Assembly (NCBI GenBank): GCA_039881045.1
Contig: JAYWVB010000087.1
Location: forward strand, 22,022 to 86,021
Direction: 5' to 3'
Length of the DNA: 64,000 nt
Source: Chaetomium olivaceum
Lineage: Eukaryota > Ascomycota > Sordariomycetes > Sordariales > Chaetomiaceae
Positions 35,628 through 45,310 of this stretch are shown one piece after another. Each line of letters starts with the position of its first letter. The first letter of the stretch is position 1. Under the pieces are notes generated by a model. That model was not told the origin of the DNA. It ran no database searches and worked only from the letters and a program-made list of their open reading frames with translations. Both the position numbers and the translations under genes were made by a program.

Positions 35628-36320
35628 TTAAGTAAAGAAAATATGCGGTGTCCATAGCAAAATCCCCTTTTTCAAAAAGTCCGGATCCGCTCTTTTATCC
35701 TCCCTCCCAGTAAGCACCTCACCCTCATGCGTCGGCACAACCAACAAATTTTCCAGGGGCGGCACCTTCTCAGCCCACTCGGGGACCCTCTCATAAGTGC
35801 GCAAATGATCCGGCCGGTTCCGCAACATTTCTGCTTCCTCGGGTATCAGAAGAGATGGCATCTGCCTATCCAGGCCCAATTTCACACGGTGCGTTGAAAG
35901 CGCGGACGATGAGGTAGGTGCATCCGGCAAGAAAAGCGTACCGCTCTGGGTCTGGATCCTGAGGATCAGGTATTTCGTGGACTGGCCAATTCTTTTCCCG
36001 CCAGAAGGCTTCAAGGCAGTTGCGGTAGTTTGTGACGCTATCTAGAGCGACGAACTCGTAGAAACGATACAAAGCGTAGAGTGGATTGTCCTCGTACACG
36101 CCCTGGGGCGCGCCGAACTTCCGGGCGCGACCTTGTCAAACTGCTTGACCGGATCCTGAAAGAAATCACGCGGCGGCAATGGAGGAAAGGTAGGGTAATC
36201 GTTCGGGTCCGGAATGTAAGCGTCTTCCGTGTCCTCTTCTCTGGGTTCGAATTCGTTGTTGTGGTTTCGGCGAAAGATTTGACGGACTTTTGACCACAAT
36301 GCACCAGGTTTCGTTGACAT
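35628..36320 (-). CDS. Conserved-looking hypothetical protein (needs two frame corrections)
   Basis: A 230-residue protein emerges when one base is added near 36118 and one removed near 35895; the two changes cancel, so the total length stays a multiple of three. It starts MSTKPGALWSKVRQIFRR and continues with an acidic, Pro-rich region (EDAYIPDPNDYPTFPPLPP). Next is an aromatic-rich core 'YEDNPLYALYRFYEFVALDSV' / 'NCLEAFWREKNWPVHEIPDP', and it ends 'LEKV..LLVVPTHEGEVLTGREDKRADPDFLKKGILLW'-like sequence (gaps shown). I do not recognise the family and no catalytic motif is evident. The composition is that of a real protein in all three segments, which is why the model is offered. Without reads it cannot be decided whether it is a gene or a pseudogene. 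Confidence 0.5.
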
Positions 36321-36842
36321 GATGCCGGCAAGCCGCGGCGTTATTTTGATCTGCTTGATAGAGATGCCTTGCGTTGAATGAGGGTTACTGAAAAGCCGGA
36401 AATATTTGAAAGGGGAATAAATCGTAAGCTCTTGGTTTGTCCGCGGTGATTGAAGACCAAGCACTTCTCGTCAAGTTGGAGGTACTCAGGTACGAAGTAG
36501 GAGAACGTTTGTTGTGGGATGAAATCAGCCCAAACCACGAATCAAAGCATTTGCTGAAGGTTGCAGGATGACGCTAAACCAAATGTGGTAGTAAATTAAG
36601 CGCCCACAGAATAAGAGTGTGGTGGTCAAATAGTTGAATTCCAGTTACCTTGCCCCTTGATGAAAAGGACAAAAGTCCAAGTTTGTAGAAACAAGCAAAA
36701 TCTAAATACACAAAAGGGGACGGAAGGATTTGTTCCACGGCCTGACCAGGCCCCAGTTCTACCGAGCCACCCTCCGGAATGTAACACCCCAAACCGTGGT
36801 CACCCTCCCAGTGCTCCCGTCCTTGAAGATTCCTATTACACA

Positions 36843-36968
36843 ACCTACCCAAAAAGGGGGGCAGGCACATGGCACTCTGGCAACAGTGCAAGCCAGGGCG
36901 AGTCTCCGTGGGTGGTTTATTACTGTCACCCAATCAATCTCGTTCCCAGTTCTGAAACCGTTTCCGAT
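36843..36968 (-). repeat. 126-bp dispersed repeat, copy A (inverted relative to copy B)
   Basis: The minus strand from ATCGGAAACGGTTTCAGAAC to TTTTTGGGTAGGT matches 40081-40206 over the same 126-bp length, with a long common core (CTGTTGCCAGAGTGCCATGT). Many differences are C/T or G/A transitions. It is probably a fragment of an old repeat. Confidence 0.7.
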
Positions 36969-37069
36969 TGTGCCGTACTCGAGGCGCACAGCATCGTCGA
37001 GGCACTAGAGAAGTTCAACTGCCAGCGGCATCTACAACAACACCAACACTAACACTACCTAATTGACCC

Positions 37070-38086
37070 TCAAATTTCAACAACCACAGCCCCATTCTCC
37101 ACCTCATTCCCCCTCCCCCCAACAGCCGACGCATTCACAAACGTCGTCACCCTCTCCCCCTTCCGAGCCGCAGTTCCACACCATCCACCACCCCCAACCA
37201 ACGCCATCCCCACCCTCCTCACCCGCTCCCAAACTATCAACACCACCATCCAAGCCACACACTCCCACCCTCCCCACCCAATCTGCACATCATCATGCGC
37301 CTGCCGCACACCGTCCAGCACGACATCCTCGCGGCCATGCGCGACGTGGATATGCCCAAACACGTGCAGCCGGGGCCGGATGCGCGCGACCTCGCATAGG
37401 AGGTAGGGGCAGCCTGCACGGTGGATGTCACGGCGGTCGAGGTAGAGTTTGGGCGGGCCGTGCGTGACGAGGATGTCGAGGGGTGCTGCTTCTGCGGAGT
37501 GGGGAGCATCTCCCTGATGATGACTCAGTTGCTTGTCCCAGAGGGAAGAGCCGGTGGCAGGGGGGTATTGGAAGGCGGAGATGCTGTATTGGGGAGTCCA
37601 GGGGCTGCCGTGGATGGTTATCTTTCGGGTTTGTGGTTGTGGTGCGGTAGTGGTGGCCGGGACAGGGATGTTGAGGGTGATGGTTGAGTCTTGAAGGTAG
37701 ATGACATCTCCCCAGTCCAGGTCTTTTTCGGTTTTTGACTGCCCGTATCGCCGCTCGGGGTACTTTTGAAGAAAAGCTTCGTCGAGTAACACGTCGTGGT
37801 TACCAGCGATAAGGACCTTGAAAGGGTGTGGCTGGGAAGAAAGCCAGGTGATGCCCGCTTGGACTTCATCAAAAGACCCATTCTCGGTGAGATCGCCGGC
37901 ATGGATGAGAATGTCTCCTGACGGCAAATCTGGCTGGTTGTTGTGTGTGTCGGATATACAAACGACCGAGATAGGATCAGGGCGATTTGTTACGGCGGGT
38001 TTCACTGCATGTCGAGCCAAGGCTGCCGCCGCGAGCCGTCGCCTCCGGTAACCAGGTATCTTGAGGCTGGTCAGGGGCTCCTGCAT
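37070..38086 (-). CDS. Calcineurin-like metallophosphoesterase
   Basis: 338 residues, single exon, no frame break. The five metallophosphoesterase motifs appear in order: 'VVCISDTHNN' (41-50, DxH), 'HAGDLTENG' (62-70, GDL), 'IAGNHDVLLD' (93-102, GNHD), 'ILVTHGPP' (205-212) and 'HVFGHIHVAHG' (241-251, GHxH). These hold the two metal ions. The pattern and length resemble the UPF0046/MPPED (brain protein 239) group of fungal phosphoesterases. The physiological substrate is not known. It lies between inverted copies of a 126-bp repeat together with the divergent nucleotidyltransferase-like gene; that may be coincidence. Confidence 0.93.
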   Translation of the reverse strand: MQEPLTSLKIPGYRRRRLAAAALARHAVKPAVTNRPDPISVVCISDTHNNQPDLPSGDILIHAGDLTENGSFDEVQAGITWLSSQPHPFKVLIAGNHDVLLDEAFLQKYPERRYGQSKTEKDLDWGDVIYLQDSTITLNIPVPATTTAPQPQTRKITIHGSPWTPQYSISAFQYPPATGSSLWDKQLSHHQGDAPHSAEAAPLDILVTHGPPKLYLDRRDIHRAGCPYLLCEVARIRPRLHVFGHIHVAHGREDVVLDGVRQAHDDVQIGWGGWECVAWMVVLIVWERVRRVGMALVGGGGWCGTAARKGERVTTFVNASAVGGRGNEVENGAVVVEI

Positions 38087-38975
38087 TTCGCCGATCTATG
38101 GAGGTTTTGAAAGACTGATGATCGACTCCGGGAATTCAACGATTGATACTGGCCGTGTTATTTCTTGGTGGCCTGGATATCTCCGCCCACGGTGACGAGC
38201 CCTCCCTCTTCTTCCGGTTTTAAGAGGCTTCTTTGTTTAAAGCCGTTCAATCTAAGCCCGAGAGAAGGAGTCGGCTGTGGGTCGATTCGATTAAGGCTCC
38301 AAGCTGGCAATTTACCGTGAGCCTTTCCGCTGGCTCGCCTGGGGCTCCTCTTCCTGCTCAAGCCGGGATAAATTTGGTCAAGGGCGGGAATCGAATCTCT
38401 AAACTCCGGCTTTCGGATGCTCGGGATGACATGGACAATCGATGCTGGTTCTGACGTGACCATCGGCGGTTCAATTTCGAGCTTCACTCACCAGTCTGAT
38501 CAATCAACGTTGAAATCTCAAGAGACTAGGGGTTCGATATGCAGGTGAAAAGCGGCTGGTTGGGGGCCGTTTGGGGGCCGTTCACATTTGGTCAGCCCCG
38601 CGACCGTGGTTTAATCCCGTTGCGAGCCAATCAGAGTTCGGGCCAGACCCTCCGTCCCTCGTCTCTCCCTTGTGTAAGTCCGGGAAGGAAGCAGGCCCTG
38701 TGACTATCTCTCTGGCGTTCTTGTTTCATGTGGTCGCCGATGCCCGTTCAAGGCCCATGGAACCGACGTATGGAGGCCACCGGTGCTAAAAATATGCCGG
38801 AAGACGTCGGTTGCCTGGCTTGAGATTCCACGCGTATGTTATTACCGCTTGCCAGTGACTCAGTGGCCAGCTTGGAGTTTCCGTAGAGATTTATCTCACT
38901 CGTGCCGACCAAACCATTTGTATCTAATGTTATAACACCATTCATTTTTACATCAGACCTCAGCATTGCCAGAAA
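38087..38975. other. Divergent intergenic region
   Basis: About 890 bp between the phosphoesterase (minus) and the nucleotidyltransferase-like gene (plus). A 110-codon minus frame at 38158-38487 has no recognisable motif and was not called. Confidence 0.5.
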
Positions 38976-39746
38976 ATGGGTCAACTTTGCGGCTCAGAGC
39001 GCAAGCCAAAGCCGAGACAACAGCGAGGCGGCGGCCGCGTCCAGATCAGTTCCCCCCAGGGTGTAACAATCCATATCCCACGAAACCGAAACGACGCAAT
39101 GGGGGTCCCTATTCCACAAGTCACCCGAGACATTGATCAGAACGTCTTGCGCGCGGCATTGGATCGTGTTTCCCACTACATTGCGGGCCGTAACCGACAT
39201 CTTAGCGTCATTGCCGTGGGAGGAGCTGTGAACACACTCTATCTGCGCTCCCGAACTACGACACACGATGTTGACGTGTTCGGGTCTGACTTTGGCAATC
39301 AGTCACGGATCCTGCTCGACGAGGCCATGCATGATGCTCGGCAACACATACCAGCACTGGGCACCGACTGGCTCAACACCGAGACGCAGATGTGGATGCC
39401 TGGACCCATGCACGACGAGCTGACGCGTTTGGCAAGGCAACAGAACGTTAAGGTCTACAACGGGCAAGGCCTCACCATCCTCGCTGCTCCGTGGGCATAT
39501 GCGTTCACTGCCAAAATCAGCCGGATCCTGGTCGGCGGGAATCAGGCTCGTCCCTACGATCTCCCTGATGCCGTAACTTACATTCACGAATACATCCGGT
39601 CCCACGGCAATCGGCCTGTGCCGGTCGCAACGGTTATTGGGTGGGCGCGCCATTGGCGCCATGAGATCACAGAGGATATTCTGAAAAGTCGGGTAAACCC
39701 CGAATACAAACGGCGATATGGAGGAAACGCGTTTGTTTTTCGGTGA
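38976..39746 (+). CDS. Nucleotidyltransferase-fold protein, AbiEii-like
   Basis: 256 residues, single exon. The core 'IAVGGAVNTLYLRSRTTTHDVDVFG' (79-103) carries the GG...DxD signature of the nucleotidyltransferase superfamily (G82-G83, D98, D100). Downstream, 'LTILAAPWAYAFTAKISRIL' and 'ARPYDLPDAVTYI' match the helical 'K...R..D..D' section of AbiEii/DUF6036-type proteins, which in bacteria are toxins or antiphage factors acting on RNA ends or phosphate acceptors. The N-terminus MGQLCGSERK has Gly2 and Cys5 and could be myristoylated and palmitoylated (inference). What it modifies in a fungus is unknown. Codon use and GC content look like the surroundings, so any transfer is not recent. The match is by motif only. 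Confidence 0.65.
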   Translation: MGQLCGSERKPKPRQQRGGGRVQISSPQGVTIHIPRNRNDAMGVPIPQVTRDIDQNVLRAALDRVSHYIAGRNRHLSVIAVGGAVNTLYLRSRTTTHDVDVFGSDFGNQSRILLDEAMHDARQHIPALGTDWLNTETQMWMPGPMHDELTRLARQQNVKVYNGQGLTILAAPWAYAFTAKISRILVGGNQARPYDLPDAVTYIHEYIRSHGNRPVPVATVIGWARHWRHEITEDILKSRVNPEYKRRYGGNAFVFR

Positions 39747-40682
39747 TTAGGTATCTTGTCGTTGCAACGGGCTTTGACGGTTATTTATCATGTACCTAGT
39801 AATGGCTGCACATGTACAATGTAGTGTTGGTGATAAGTACCTCGGTGAACAGAAAGGGAATGCTGGTAGTTGGTGATTTATCTAGGGATTGAAACTAGTT
39901 GACCCCTAGGAGGGCTCTAAGTTGAGTTTATGTTTCCTGCCGTCCGTCGGGATGAGAGCCGTAGCAGCCAAGCTCCAGGCAGCCTCCGAGGTCTTGTCTG
40001 CTCTTAGACTGCGTCTTCCATGCTGGTTCTTCCAGGGTTTTCCGCCTGAGGAAGCTAGATTCATATCGAATGACGGTAAAATCGGAAACTGTTTCAGAAC
40101 TTGGAGAACAAGACTGATTTGATACCAGTAATAAACCACTCACTGGGACTCATCCTGGCTTGCGCTGTTGCCAGAGTGCCATGTGGATGCCCCTTTTTGG
40201 GTAGGTATCTCATATCGACTACACTCCCGAGAAAGAATGGGCCTGGGTTGGAGGTGAAAATCAAAACAAAACGGAAAAACATGCAACCCATCCAGTGAGC
40301 CAAGGTGGTAAATTCTGAAAAGTATGGGATATTCTGGGGAAGGCGCGTTCTTTCCTTAAACTCTTGCACACAGGTAATTACGAGTCTCCTTCCCCCAAAT
40401 TTCAAGGTTGTTTACTTTCTCCCCACCCACCACTGTGACGCATTTCAGTTTCCCACAACTGTTTCACAAACCCTTTTTTTTCGTTCCCGTTGCGGTCGGG
40501 GCCATCGCATCTTTTTTTGCTAAATACTCAATTTGGACTCGATCTTCATCCCCGCCGGCAGGTCAGAAACAACAAGTCGGCGACCTTCTCAACTCTCCCC
40601 ATTCTTTTGTCGCCCATTTGACCAATTGACCCCGACTATCATTACTCGACTGATATTCAGCACTACGCTGCGGGTTTCCAAC
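39747..40682. other. Intergenic region containing repeat copy B and the GH55 promoter
   Basis: About 940 bp. Besides the 126-bp repeat at 40081-40206, a pyrimidine-rich tract at 40410-40520 precedes GH55 and is probably its promoter/leader. Confidence 0.5.
40081..40206 (+). repeat. 126-bp dispersed repeat, copy B
   Basis: Inverted partner of 36843-36968, aligned base for base with about 80-85% identity by eye. Together the copies bracket 3.1 kb holding the metallophosphoesterase and nucleotidyltransferase-like genes. Confidence 0.7.
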
Positions 40683-43229
40683 ATGAAGTCCGTTTTTGCT
40701 CTTCTGTTGGCCGTGGCGCCAGTCGCGTGGGCCGCCTACTGGATGGAAGACATCTACCGCCAGGGCATCACGCCGTTTAGTGAGGCCGAAGGTTACAGGA
40801 TCTTCCGTAACGTGAAGAAGCTGGGAGCCAAGGGAGACGGAGGTAAAACATTAGCCTGATCATCATGTTTTGTAGAACTATGCTGATTGCTACAGTTACC
40901 GACGACACGGCGATCATCAACCGCGCAATCAGCGATGGCAACCGCTGCGGTGGCCCTGGTTGCGTTGGTTCAACCACGACACCGGCCATTATTTACTTCC
41001 CGCCCGGAGTTTATCTCATCACTGCCCCAATCACCAGCTTTTACTACACCCAGATCGTTGGTGACCCGACCAACATGCCTGTCATCAAGGCCGCCTCAAA
41101 CTTCCCGACGGAGGCAATTGCCATGCTTGATGCCAACCCATACATGGACAGTGGCAGTAGGTACCATTTGGCCGTACAATTAGGATCAACTGCTAATGGA
41201 GGCATAATCAGAGCTCAACTTCCTGGCGACAAACGTGTTTTTCCGCCAGGTCCGCAACCTGATATTCGACATGAGAGATGTTCGCGGGTCAATGACTGGA
41301 ATTCACTGGCCATCCTCCCAGGCAACCATGATCCAGAACTGTGTCTTCGAACTTTCTTCCCAAGAGGGTGACAACCATGTCGGCATCTTTATGGAAGAGG
41401 GTAGTGGTGGCATGATGACCGACCTGGTTTTCCATGGCGGCAAAATTGGCGCTCGGTTCGGCAACCAGCAGTATACGATGCGCAACCTTAGCTTCTACGG
41501 CTCAGATACCGCCATCGAACAGATATGGAACTGGGGGTGGACGTACAAGTCGCTGAAGATTGTCAACTCCCGGGTTGGCATCAACATGTCTTCCTTGGAT
41601 GTCGGCTCGGTCACCCTGCTCGACAGCTTGTTCGTCAACGTGAGCACGGCCATGATCACCGGCCGAAATCCCGGGAACACGACAGGACTCGGATCGTTAG
41701 TGATTCAGAATGTCGAGTATGAAAACGTCCCGACTGTCTTGGCAGGAGCCGATGGGAAGCCTCTGCTGTTGGGTGACTCGAGTGGGACCGTCTACGACTG
41801 GGGTTATGCGAGGGTAAGCTCTTCTGCCCAAAGCGTCAAATCACTGCTGACTTGAGAACCAGGGAAATACGTATGCTCCACATGGACCCTCCCTGCTTGA
41901 GGGGCGGGAGTTTACCTTCTCTCAACCTTCTACCCTGAAGCTCGGAGACCGCTACTACGAGGGTCCAAACCGCACTATGAGGACTACCCCGCTGAGCACT
42001 TCATCAAAGCTCGAGACCATTATGCCTTTGGCGACGGGAAGGTTGACGACACGGTAATGATTCAGAACACTATCCAGGGTGCGGCAAATTCCCCCTACAT
42101 CGCCTTCTTGGACGCCGGATACTACCGCGTCACTGACACCATCTTCATTCCGCCGAACACCCGTATGGGCGAAGGCCTCGCCACCGTCATCATGGGCTCG
42201 GGTGAGAAGTTCTCAGACCCGAACAACCCCCGTCCTGTGATTCGGGTCGGAAACCCTGGTGATGTCGGGTTTGTTGAGATGAGTGACCTCATTGTATCAA
42301 CCCAGGGGCCAACTCCAGGTGCCGTGATGATTGAATACAACCTCAACACGCCGGCAGCAGAGAACACATGCAGCCCGGGAAGCCCGCCTTCGGGGATGTG
42401 GGATGTTCACATTCGTGTTGGTGGCTTCACTGGTTCGCAGCTTCAAGTCGCCGAGTGTCCCATCACGCCAGACAAGCCCAACTATGTTAACCCGTCATGC
42501 GTTGCTGGGTACATGGGGATGCACATCACTCCCAGCGCAAGAAATCTGTACATGGAGAACAACTGGATCTGGGTGGCAGACCACGACATCGATGACTGGA
42601 ACTCGACCCAGATAAGCGTCTTTGTGCCTCGGGGAATGTTGATCGAGGGGAACCGCATTTGGTCGGTCGGAAGCTCCGTTGAGCACTACGCTCTGTACCA
42701 ATACCAGCTGTTGAATGCCTCGGACATCTGGATGGGCCAGATTCAAACCGAGTCACCCTACTATCAGCCCAACCCGCCGGCTCCGTACCCGTTCACCGAG
42801 CCGAATGTCGCCATTCGCGACCCTGACTTTGCTGCTGACTGTCAGGCCCCCAAGGCTAAGGCCTCTTTGAACCTGGAAGGGAATCCGCCCTGCGAGATGG
42901 CATGGGGTCTGCGCATCATCGGCTCGAGGAACGTGGTTGTGTTCGGCGCGGGATTGTACAGCTTCTTCAACAACTACAACACGAGCTGTAGCACTGCTGA
43001 ATCGGGCGAGAACTGCCAGGCGCGCATCTTCTGGGTCGGGCCTGACACGGTGGGAGGTGGTAGCCCTACCGACGACGAGGACCTGCTGACGGTGGAAATG
43101 TATAATCTGAACACTATCGGCAGTGTCAGCATGATTACTCAACAAGGGTTGGATATGGCGACATGGGATCAGAATAGGGCAACATTTGCGAGTACTTTGG
43201 CCGTTTTCCGGTCGGAGGGCGAAGCATAA
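40683..43229 (+). CDS. Secreted GH55 exo-beta-1,3-glucanase
   Basis: About 796 residues in four exons: 40683-40842, 40896-41156, 41212-41813 and 41863-43229. Introns of 53, 55 and 49 bp all have GT..AG ends. The signal peptide is MKSVFALLLAVAPVAWA. Two right-handed beta-helix (pectate-lyase-3-like) modules each begin with a 'GDG.(T/V)DDT' motif: 'LGAKGDGVTDDTAIIN' and 'AFGDGKVDDTVMIQN'. This tandem plan is diagnostic of GH55. The C-terminal module has 'WIWVADHDIDDW' and 'GLRIIGSRNVVVFGAGLYSFF'. Exon 4 needs one extra base in the G run near 41960 to pass from 'DRYYEG' into 'KPHYEDYPAEHFIKARD'. GH55 enzymes release glucose or gentiobiose from laminarin-type glucans and act in wall remodelling or nutrition. 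Confidence 0.93.
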
Positions 43230-45007
43230 AGGGTTGTCGTGGTTTGATCCAGGGAACTACGCCATCCCCCAAGGAGGGAGGTTAGGCCTGAACGACATGA
43301 GCTCAGGATGACCTTGTTGGGTTTTGGCACCGTTCTTGACTTCCTAGTTAGGCGATGATGTGGAGTCGGGGCCGGCCGAGGTGGCTCGTTGGGCGAAGTT
43401 GTTATGATACCACGAAGAAATGAACTGCCTCTTTCCGCCTGAAAATGTTTGCAAATGGGTGCTGGCCGTGATGATGCCTCGTGAGCCACGTCCTGGTAGT
43501 TATCGATCATAACCCTTTTGAGCTTGGGTTTGCGGAAAGAGCGGCAGATGCACAAACAAGTGAACCACCCTCCCTTTATTGAGGTCAAAACTGGATACTC
43601 CGCAAACATATAAACTCAAGATCAAGCATTGATAATCCGAACATCACGCTGATCAACGTGGATATTTTGCCCGCAGGTTTGATTTTTCAGCGCAAGCCAC
43701 AAGCCGCCACGCAGGCAAGCCCCTTGTGTACCCCCTTGTGTAAGTCGCGATCGGTCCGATCCGAAGATGGCGATCGCCCTTGGAGTGAGTCCCCACAAAA
43801 GGCCGGAAATGAGCAAAAGCCCACGCCAAGGCTTGCGGTCAAGGTCGTCGCCCATGTGCGCGGCGCTTGGGCCAGCGCTTGCTTGCTTTGTGCCCCCCTG
43901 TTGTCTCGCTCGCTTCGGTATTCCCTATGGAGTGAGTGAGGCTTGCACATACATAACTACCTAATGAGTGTCGTTTGCCCATAAAGGGAGGAAGTTGGGG
44001 GTGGCTGAGAGGGAGTCTGTGCGCGGTGTGGTCGGTTTGTTGGGGAGGGAACGGAGATGAATGGAATGGGATGGCATGTGTTTGGCATTGTATTGGCATA
44101 TGGATGGGGACCACTGTCTTGGGACTGTGACCGGCGCTTAAAATGTTTGTCGGTGTGGCATGGAGTTGCCGCCAACAGACTCGGAATCGACCCGACGTTG
44201 CAGGTGGCGAAGGAATCGACAAACTTTTCACACACGGCAACATGGAAACACGCCAACCTAAAACATGGGGAGCAGGAGCAGGTCGACCACGAACGGGGTT
44301 TCAAGTGGAAATGGGTATCGACCAAAGTTGAATATATAGGGTAAAATGTTGGTTGTGAAGTGAAAGGTAAAAGGGCATCTTCCTTGCGCCGCGTCCATCA
44401 TTCCCTCGTAGAAAAAGCCTTTTCGTGAAAAACCACTCCCCAGAAATGAAACCAGATTTGTGACCCTGCCATCATCGCCGTTGCTCCTCCTCTCATATGC
44501 AAAGTCAAGATCCGTCCCAGATCAGCCCCCAGAAAAGAAAAAAAAAGGTAAAAGTCCAGCCGGGCAAACCATTGCGTCTCGCCCGAGATCAACCCCCTGA
44601 AAGTAGTGTCGAACAGGCCTGCGTGGGTAACGCGGGCGGAAGAGAAGGCGAGAAAAGGGTATCAAGGTTGACGGTGAGCCGCAAGCGGCAAACGGGGAAA
44701 GATCTCGGGCGATGTGGTCAGGTTGCGTGTGCCGATGATTTGCCGGAAGAACGAAGAATAAGTAAGTCGGTATGCCGAGATCAATCGGATGTAGAAGGAC
44801 TCCTGAGGTCGTTGTGACTCAGCAAAAGTCCCAATCTATCCGGCTGAGTCGGGGATGCCTCACTCCAACAAAGAAAAAATTGATGTGATGCTAGCATCGA
44901 AAAATTCGCGCCAGCAGTGAGCCGGGCTGTCGAGCCCTAGGTGCCCCCCTCGAAAGTGACGAGAATATGTCTCAAGATCCAACTCCCACCGAGTAGCGTC
45001 GCTGAGT
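43230..45007. other. Intergenic region, no gene recognised
   Basis: About 1.8 kb between the 3' ends of GH55 and the small GPI-type protein. Frames on both strands are short and without motifs. Confidence 0.5.
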
Positions 45008-45310
45008 TTAGAGAAGGATAGCGGCAACAGCACCAGCCACACCGAGGGCAGCCATCTGGCCGGCCCTGAGCGCTAACCCGCCGTTCGGGTCGGACGAGGT
45101 GGTGGCGGCCGTTTCACTCGAAGATGTCGGGGTAGGCGATGTAAAGGCAGTCGTGATGGAAGTGCTGTTGGCGAGAACCGTCATCTGTGCGCGCTGCAGG
45201 GTGAGAGTCTTGGTAAGAGTCAGGGTGCTTGTTGAAGTAGTCGTCGTCAAGTCGTCGGCGACGGCGGCGAGCGGCAGGAGGACCGCGGCGAAGAGAGTTG
45301 GCAGATGCAT
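45008..45310 (-). CDS. Small GPI-anchored-type cell-surface protein
   Basis: 100 residues, single exon, starting MHLPTLFAAVLLPLAAVADD, a clear signal peptide. The mature part is almost wholly Ser/Thr/Ala ('LTTTTSTSTLTLTKTLTLQRAQMTVL', broken here from a longer run) and should be heavily O-glycosylated. The C-terminus 'GGLALRAGQMAALGVAGAVAAILL' is a hydrophobic tail preceded by small residues, as for GPI attachment. Such short GPI proteins are frequent in filamentous ascomycete walls and carry no catalytic domain. An upstream in-frame start at 45358 is less likely because it would bury the signal peptide. The precise role is unknown. Confidence 0.8.
   Translation of the reverse strand: MHLPTLFAAVLLPLAAVADDLTTTTSTSTLTLTKTLTLQRAQMTVLANSTSITTAFTSPTPTSSSETAATTSSDPNGGLALRAGQMAALGVAGAVAAILL

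Noticed and set aside
38360..38420. Possible tRNA T-arm (GGGAATCGAATCTC on the plus strand)
   Set aside because: The flanking bases do not form a T stem or acceptor stem, and no anticodon arm is present.
38158..38487. 110-codon minus frame upstream of the nucleotidyltransferase
   Set aside because: No family resemblance and located in a probable divergent promoter.
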